From DATKQI01 sp035532755 (GTDB taxonomy: Bacteria > Pseudomonadota > Alphaproteobacteria > Acetobacterales > Acetobacteraceae), in NCBI GenBank assembly GCA_035532755.1, contig DATKQI010000293.1:1-7923 (forward strand): a stretch of DNA of 7,923 bases. Reading direction: 5' to 3'. The notes under the pieces are model-generated. The model saw only the letters and a program-made list of their open reading frames with translations, searched no databases and had not been told where the DNA came from. The first letter of the stretch is position 1. Each line of letters starts with the position of its first letter. Shown here in pieces: positions 5,710 to 7,923 of the stretch. The position numbers were made by a program, and so were the translations under genes.

Positions 5710-5904
5710 TCAGGCTTTCGCCGATTTGCAGGTCTTGATCCCGAACAGCGTGTATGCCGGGCACCAACCAAGCAGGCCGGTCGCCAGCGGCACCACCCCG
5801 ACCCAGCCCCAGATCCCGATTGTGTGGGTCGCGGCCAGGACCATCAGCGCCAGACCGACAACGATACGAAGAACGCGATCCACGCCGCCGACGTTATAGG
5901 CCAT
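5710..5904 (-). CDS. DUF2892 small membrane protein (YgaP-type transmembrane domain)
   Basis: The 64-aa protein is a typical DUF2892 unit: MAYNVGGVDRVLRIVVGLAL, then WGWVGVVPLATGLLGWCPAY and TLFGIKTCKSAKA. Two transmembrane helices (about 12-27 and 33-50) flank a short turn, with conserved N-VG--DR-LRI at the start and GWCP-Y--FGI-TC at the end, including Cys47 and Cys58. The same module is the membrane part of the rhodanese YgaP and occurs alone in sulfur and redox clusters; its exact job is unknown. GGAG lies 8 nt before the ATG at 5904; the frame extends further upstream but without family sequence. First gene of a pair with the GST-like gene, downstream of an NsrR-like site about 180 nt away. 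Confidence 0.93.
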   Translation of the reverse strand: MAYNVGGVDRVLRIVVGLALMVLAATHTIGIWGWVGVVPLATGLLGWCPAYTLFGIKTCKSAKA

Positions 5905-6079
5905 GATCAGTCTCCAGGACTGCCTCGGACCCCTCGCCTCATGCGCGGGAGCGATCAGACCGAGGCGTGCACCGTGCCGGATCATCGAACCGGCCTGTCC
6001 GCAATCGCTCGCGCGGTCTGGCAAACCAGACCGATCCAGACGCCACGATCCACCGTGCAAGACATGCCCGGCCAATGCC

Positions 6080-6085
6080 ACTATA
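6080..6085 (-). promoter_or_regulatory. Candidate -10 element for the DUF2892-GST pair
   Basis: The minus strand reads TATAGT, five of six to the consensus, immediately beyond the edge of the putative operator. No good -35 is present at 17 nt; that position is in AAATAG of the conserved block. It would give a leader of about 170 nt before DUF2892. Confidence 0.3.
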
Positions 6086-6107
6086 AGAGGCACAGCAAAT
6101 ACCTATT
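6085..6107. promoter_or_regulatory. Putative NsrR operator between divergent DUF2892-GST and peroxiredoxin units
   Basis: A 23-bp site with 11-1-11 geometry: left arm AAGAGGCACAG, central C, right arm AAATACCTATT (reverse complement AATAGGTATTT, nine of eleven to the E. coli NsrR half-site AAGATGYATTT). The left arm is less well kept. The right arm with its flank, AATACCTATTTAGGC, is identical to that at 3440-3454. It could control both directions: the DUF2892 start is about 180 nt to the left and the peroxiredoxin start about 88 nt to the right. Confidence 0.65.
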
Positions 6108-6194
6108 TAGGCACCGACACACCGGGAACAAGCCCCGCTCGCCACGGCCGGAGGCGCACACCAGATCCGGCCCAACCGCAAGGAGGCGATGCAG

Positions 6195-6761
6195 ATGAGC
6201 GATCCACGCATTCTCCCACCCGACCTGCCGGTGCCGCCGGATGACGGCGCCTGCCGTCATCTGCCCGGACTGCGGATGCCCACCCTGGCACTCCCCGCAT
6301 CCATCGGAGGGACGGTCGATCCCGGCCGCCCCAACTCGGCCTGGACGGTGCTCTACTGCTTCCCACGCGCCAGCGAGGCCGACGCACCGCCGCCGCCCGG
6401 GTGGGACCGGATTCCCGGCGCGCGCGGCTGCACCGCACAAGCCTGCGACTTCCGCGACCACCATCAACGCCTGGTCGCGCTCGGCGCCGTCGTCTTCGGG
6501 ATCAGCACCCAGGCGCCCGCGGCGCAGACGGAAGTGGCCACACGGCTCAAGCTGCCCTTCGCGCTGCTCAGCGACGCGGGCTTCAGCCTGACCGCGGCGC
6601 TGCGTTTGCCGACCTTCACCGCCGGCGGCCTGCGTCTGCTGCGTCGCCTGACCCTGGTGGTGCGGGCGGGCGTGATCCAGACGGTGTTTTATCCCGTGTT
6701 TCCGCCGGACCGGAGCGCGGCGCCGGTGATCGACTGGCTAACCCGCGGATGCATGGGATGA
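6195..6761 (+). CDS. Peroxiredoxin (AhpC/TSA-type, PrxQ-like active site)
   Basis: The 188-aa protein has a thioredoxin-fold peroxiredoxin core. WTVLYCFPRAS (50-60) is the strand before the active site, and IPGARGCTAQACDFRDH (73-89) carries the peroxidatic Cys79 with a likely resolving Cys84, the CxxxxC spacing of PrxQ/BCP proteins. ALGAVVFGISTQ and LPFALLSDAGFSLTAAL (the SD strand) follow, as in the family. Compared with classical PrxQ (FYPxxxTPGCT) there are about 20 extra residues, rich in Pro, between the strand and the catalytic cysteine. Such enzymes reduce hydroperoxides, and some reduce peroxynitrite. ATG 6195 is chosen since AAGGAGG lies 8 nt before it; ATG 6189 is only 2 nt from that site. 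It is divergent from DUF2892-GST across the putative operator. Confidence 0.92.
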   Translation: MSDPRILPPDLPVPPDDGACRHLPGLRMPTLALPASIGGTVDPGRPNSAWTVLYCFPRASEADAPPPPGWDRIPGARGCTAQACDFRDHHQRLVALGAVVFGISTQAPAAQTEVATRLKLPFALLSDAGFSLTAALRLPTFTAGGLRLLRRLTLVVRAGVIQTVFYPVFPPDRSAAPVIDWLTRGCMG

Positions 6762-6791
6762 CGGGGCGTCATCGCGGCTTGTGCCCGACTA

Positions 6792-6814
6792 AATAAGCAT
6801 TCTAGATATTGCTT
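6792..6814 (+). promoter_or_regulatory. Putative NsrR operator 1 before the nsrR unit
   Basis: Left arm AATAAGCATTC, central T, right arm AGATATTGCTT (reverse complement AAGCAATATCT). Symmetry is moderate, but with its flank the left half reads CTAAATAAGCATT, matching CTAAATAGGTATT of the two sites at 3427 and 6085 (read on the minus strand) at 11 of 13 positions. It covers the possible -35 element of the downstream promoter. Confidence 0.45.
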
Positions 6815-6836
6815 TATCCCCTTACTCGCCCATAAT
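6809..6836 (+). promoter_or_regulatory. Candidate promoter for the 53-aa gene and nsrR
   Basis: A weak -35 (TTGCTT, 6809-6814) and a -10 (CATAAT, 6831-6836) are spaced by 16 nt. Transcription would begin near 6843, about 28 nt before the first start codon. The two operator-like sites overlap the -35 and the -10, as expected for autoregulation. Confidence 0.4.
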
Positions 6837-6856
6837 GGGTATCTAGAGTTCTTATT
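6834..6856 (+). promoter_or_regulatory. Putative NsrR operator 2 before the nsrR unit
   Basis: Left arm AATGGGTATCT, central A, right arm GAGTTCTTATT (reverse complement AATAAGAACTC). The left half matches AATAGGTATCT at ten of eleven positions; the right half is degenerate. It overlaps the CATAAT element and the likely transcription start. Confidence 0.45.
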
Positions 6857-6870
6857 CGGGGTGTGTCGTC

Positions 6871-7032
6871 ATGGGAAGCTTGCTCCTGCGTGTCTTCTTT
6901 CTCCCGGGAAACGCGGTCTGCTCGGCCCTCGGGGTGACCGAGGGGGACGATCGGATGATGGTTCGCACCCTGGTAAACATCCTGGTCTGGAACCTCGTCG
7001 TGATCGTCGGCGCCGCCCTGCTGTTCGGCTGA
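6871..7032 (+). CDS. 53-aa single-span membrane protein of unknown function, coupled to nsrR
   Basis: No named family is recognised. The protein begins MGSLLLRVFFLPGNAVCSAL, a mildly hydrophobic segment with one cysteine (Cys17), then the polar turn GVTEGDDRMMVR, then one strong transmembrane helix of about 20 residues (RTLVNILVWNLVVIVGAALL) ending LFG. With Arg28/Arg32 before the helix, the N-terminus is likely cytoplasmic. The ribosome binding site is modest (GGGG about 9 nt upstream). The TGA lies 3 nt before the nsrR ATG, and nsrR itself has no Shine-Dalgarno sequence, which supports translation of this ORF and coupling. Placed between tandem operators and the regulator, it may sense or modulate NO signals at the membrane; that is speculation. 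Confidence 0.72.
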   Translation: MGSLLLRVFFLPGNAVCSALGVTEGDDRMMVRTLVNILVWNLVVIVGAALLFG

Positions 7033-7035
7033 CCG

Positions 7036-7572
7036 ATGCGCCTGACTACCTACACGGACTTCACGCTGCGGGTGCTGATCTACTTGGCTTTGCACCCGGG
7101 ACGGGTCGTGACCGTGGGCGAGATTGCTCGCGCCTACGATGTCTCCGCCGCGCATCTGAATAAGGTCGTGCAACGACTGGCGCTTGCGGGCGAAATTGAA
7201 ACCCTGCGCGGGCGCCATGGTGGTGTCCGTCTGGCCAAGCCGCCGGCGGCGATCAATATCGCAGCCGTGGTACGTGACGCTGAGCCGGACATGGACCTTG
7301 CCCCTTGCTTCGCAGGCAGCGAAGCCTGCGTGCTCGGCCGATGCTGCCTGCTGCAAGGCGCGCTACGGCGGGCGGGGCAGGCCTTCCTGGCGGAGCTGGG
7401 GCGTTCTACGCTCGCCGACCTGATCGGCCCCGGCGGGCCGACGGCCGGCGTATTCCCGGCGCGCGCACGCGAGCATCTGCCTGGACCGTGGCGCCGGCGC
7501 GCTGCGCCCCGCCAGCGCCTCGCCGTTGCGGCCCCGCGGGCGGCCAGTGCGGTCCTGGCCCCGATCCGATGA
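7036..7572 (+). CDS. nsrR: NsrR-type Rrf2 family nitric-oxide-sensing transcriptional repressor
   Basis: The 178-aa protein matches E. coli and Streptomyces NsrR closely in its first 135 residues: MRLTTYTDFTLRVLIYLAL, winged-helix recognition region VSAAHLNKVVQRLALAGEI, wing GRHGGVRLAKPPAAINI, and the cluster region CFAGSEACVLGRCCLLQGAL. Candidate [4Fe-4S] ligands are Asp8 (the ligand in S. coelicolor NsrR) with Cys91, Cys98 and Cys104 (or Cys103). Nitrosylation of the cluster releases NsrR from DNA. The Cys91-Cys98 spacing (six residues) exceeds that of E. coli (four) and S. coelicolor (five). After about residue 135 comes an Arg/Ala/Pro-rich tail of roughly 40 residues not typical of the family. 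There is no Shine-Dalgarno sequence; the ATG follows the 53-aa gene by 3 nt. The neighbouring 23-bp sites fit autoregulation. Confidence 0.93.
   Translation: MRLTTYTDFTLRVLIYLALHPGRVVTVGEIARAYDVSAAHLNKVVQRLALAGEIETLRGRHGGVRLAKPPAAINIAAVVRDAEPDMDLAPCFAGSEACVLGRCCLLQGALRRAGQAFLAELGRSTLADLIGPGGPTAGVFPARAREHLPGPWRRRAAPRQRLAVAAPRAASAVLAPIR
7307..7330 (+). repeat. Two overlapping, mutually exclusive stem-loops within nsrR
   Basis: GCTTCGC (7307-7313) pairs with GCGAAGC (7319-7325), loop AGGCA; alternatively CGCAGGC (7311-7317) pairs with GCCTGCG (7324-7330), loop AGCGAA. Both are exact 7-bp stems and lie in the codons for the Cys91-Cys98 segment. May be chance from codon bias. Confidence 0.35.
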
Positions 7573-7592
7573 CAACGCCAAGGGAGGACAAC

Positions 7593-7923
7593 ATGGCGGA
7601 CCCGATTCTATTTCCCGGCACCGTCGAATGGTCGGGGGAGAACCCCGGCATCTCGCTGAAGGAACGCGACGACGGGTCGTTCGTCGCGCTCGCCAGCTTC
7701 TTTCGCGTGGTCCTCTCGCCGCACGGGCGCGGCCACGCGCTGGTGCTGCTGCGCGCGCCGCAGGCGGCGAACCCGCCACCGAAGCAGGCCCATCTGTGCT
7801 TAACCGACAACGAGGCGCTGGCGCGCTTCCTGGTTGAGGGCTTCGTCTCCCACTTCGGCGCCTTCCGCGGTCTGCCCGGACTGGCCGCGCTCGACTACCG
7901 CCGGCTCGATCGGGTGGAGACCG
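7593..7923 (+). CDS. Unrecognised protein downstream of nsrR, cut by right edge
   Basis: The frame is open from ATG 7593 to the end of the window (110 codons, no stop). It starts MADPILFPGTVEWSGENPGI, followed by SLKERDDGSFVALASFF and RVVLSPHGRGHALVLLRAP; a Pro-rich turn and the segment LCLTDNEALARFLVEGFVSH precede FGAFRGLPGL. Composition suggests a soluble alpha/beta protein without signal peptide or membrane spans. A single cysteine is visible in the AHLCLTDN strand. A good ribosome binding site (AGGGAGG) lies 5-6 nt before the ATG, and only 20 nt separate it from nsrR, so it is probably in the same transcript. I do not recognise the family; function cannot be assigned. Confidence 0.85.
   Translation, partial: MADPILFPGTVEWSGENPGISLKERDDGSFVALASFFRVVLSPHGRGHALVLLRAPQAANPPPKQAHLCLTDNEALARFLVEGFVSHFGAFRGLPGLAALDYRRLDRVET

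Noticed and set aside
6757..6773. Stem-loop GATGACG/CGTCATC with GGG loop at the peroxiredoxin stop codon, considered as a terminator
   Set aside because: The 7-bp stem is not followed by a T-run and overlaps the stop codon, so an intrinsic terminator is not supported.
6814..7356. A 180-codon minus-strand frame opposite the 53-aa gene and nsrR
   Set aside because: His/Gln/Arg-rich product without recognisable features, antisense to a clear NsrR gene.
1..7923. Search for CRISPR arrays, IS ends, tRNA or rRNA genes, phage genes
   Set aside because: No regular direct repeats, transposase-like frames, cloverleaf-like sequence or rRNA motifs were noticed by eye.

Overview
The window is GC-rich bacterial DNA. 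The first gene is the amino-terminal part of a GltD of the type found in alphaproteobacteria such as Azospirillum, and the 7Fe ferredoxin is also of alphaproteobacterial type. I infer an alphaproteobacterium, perhaps a Rhodospirillales-like one; genus and species cannot be told from the sequence. No rRNA, tRNA, IS element or CRISPR array was seen.

Layout. (1) Positions 1-3319, minus strand: a tightly packed operon of six overlapping or nearly abutting genes. In transcription order these are a roughly 12-helix membrane protein related to NnrS/heme-copper oxidase subunit I, a tandem DUF2249 protein, a DUF59 (SufT/PaaD-like) Fe-S assembly factor, an 80-aa helical protein, a single-domain DUF2249 protein and the ferredoxin FdxA. 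After a 71-nt gap a gltD-like gene runs off the left edge. (2) 3449-4847, minus: a class I glutamine amidotransferase and a DUF488 protein, which look like ordinary neighbours. (3) 4848-5057: a short stretch holding what may be the tail of a broken IclR-type regulator. (4) 5058-5904, minus: a coupled pair, DUF2892 small membrane protein then glutathione S-transferase-like protein. (5) 6195-6761, plus: a peroxiredoxin divergent from that pair. (6) 6871-7923, plus: a 53-aa membrane protein, an NsrR-type Rrf2 regulator, and an unrecognised gene cut by the right edge.

The genes appear linked by regulation. The Rrf2 protein has the NsrR hallmarks (Asp8 and a three-cysteine [4Fe-4S] motif). Four 23-bp sites with the NsrR 11-1-11 geometry lie upstream of the membrane-protein operon, between the divergent DUF2892-GST and peroxiredoxin units, and in tandem before the 53-aa gene and nsrR. 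I read the window as a nitric-oxide/nitrosative-stress regulon built around a poorly characterised membrane protein with DUF2249, DUF59 and FdxA partners. The DNA-level resemblance of the sites is seen directly; that NsrR binds them and that the operon detoxifies or repairs NO damage are inferences.
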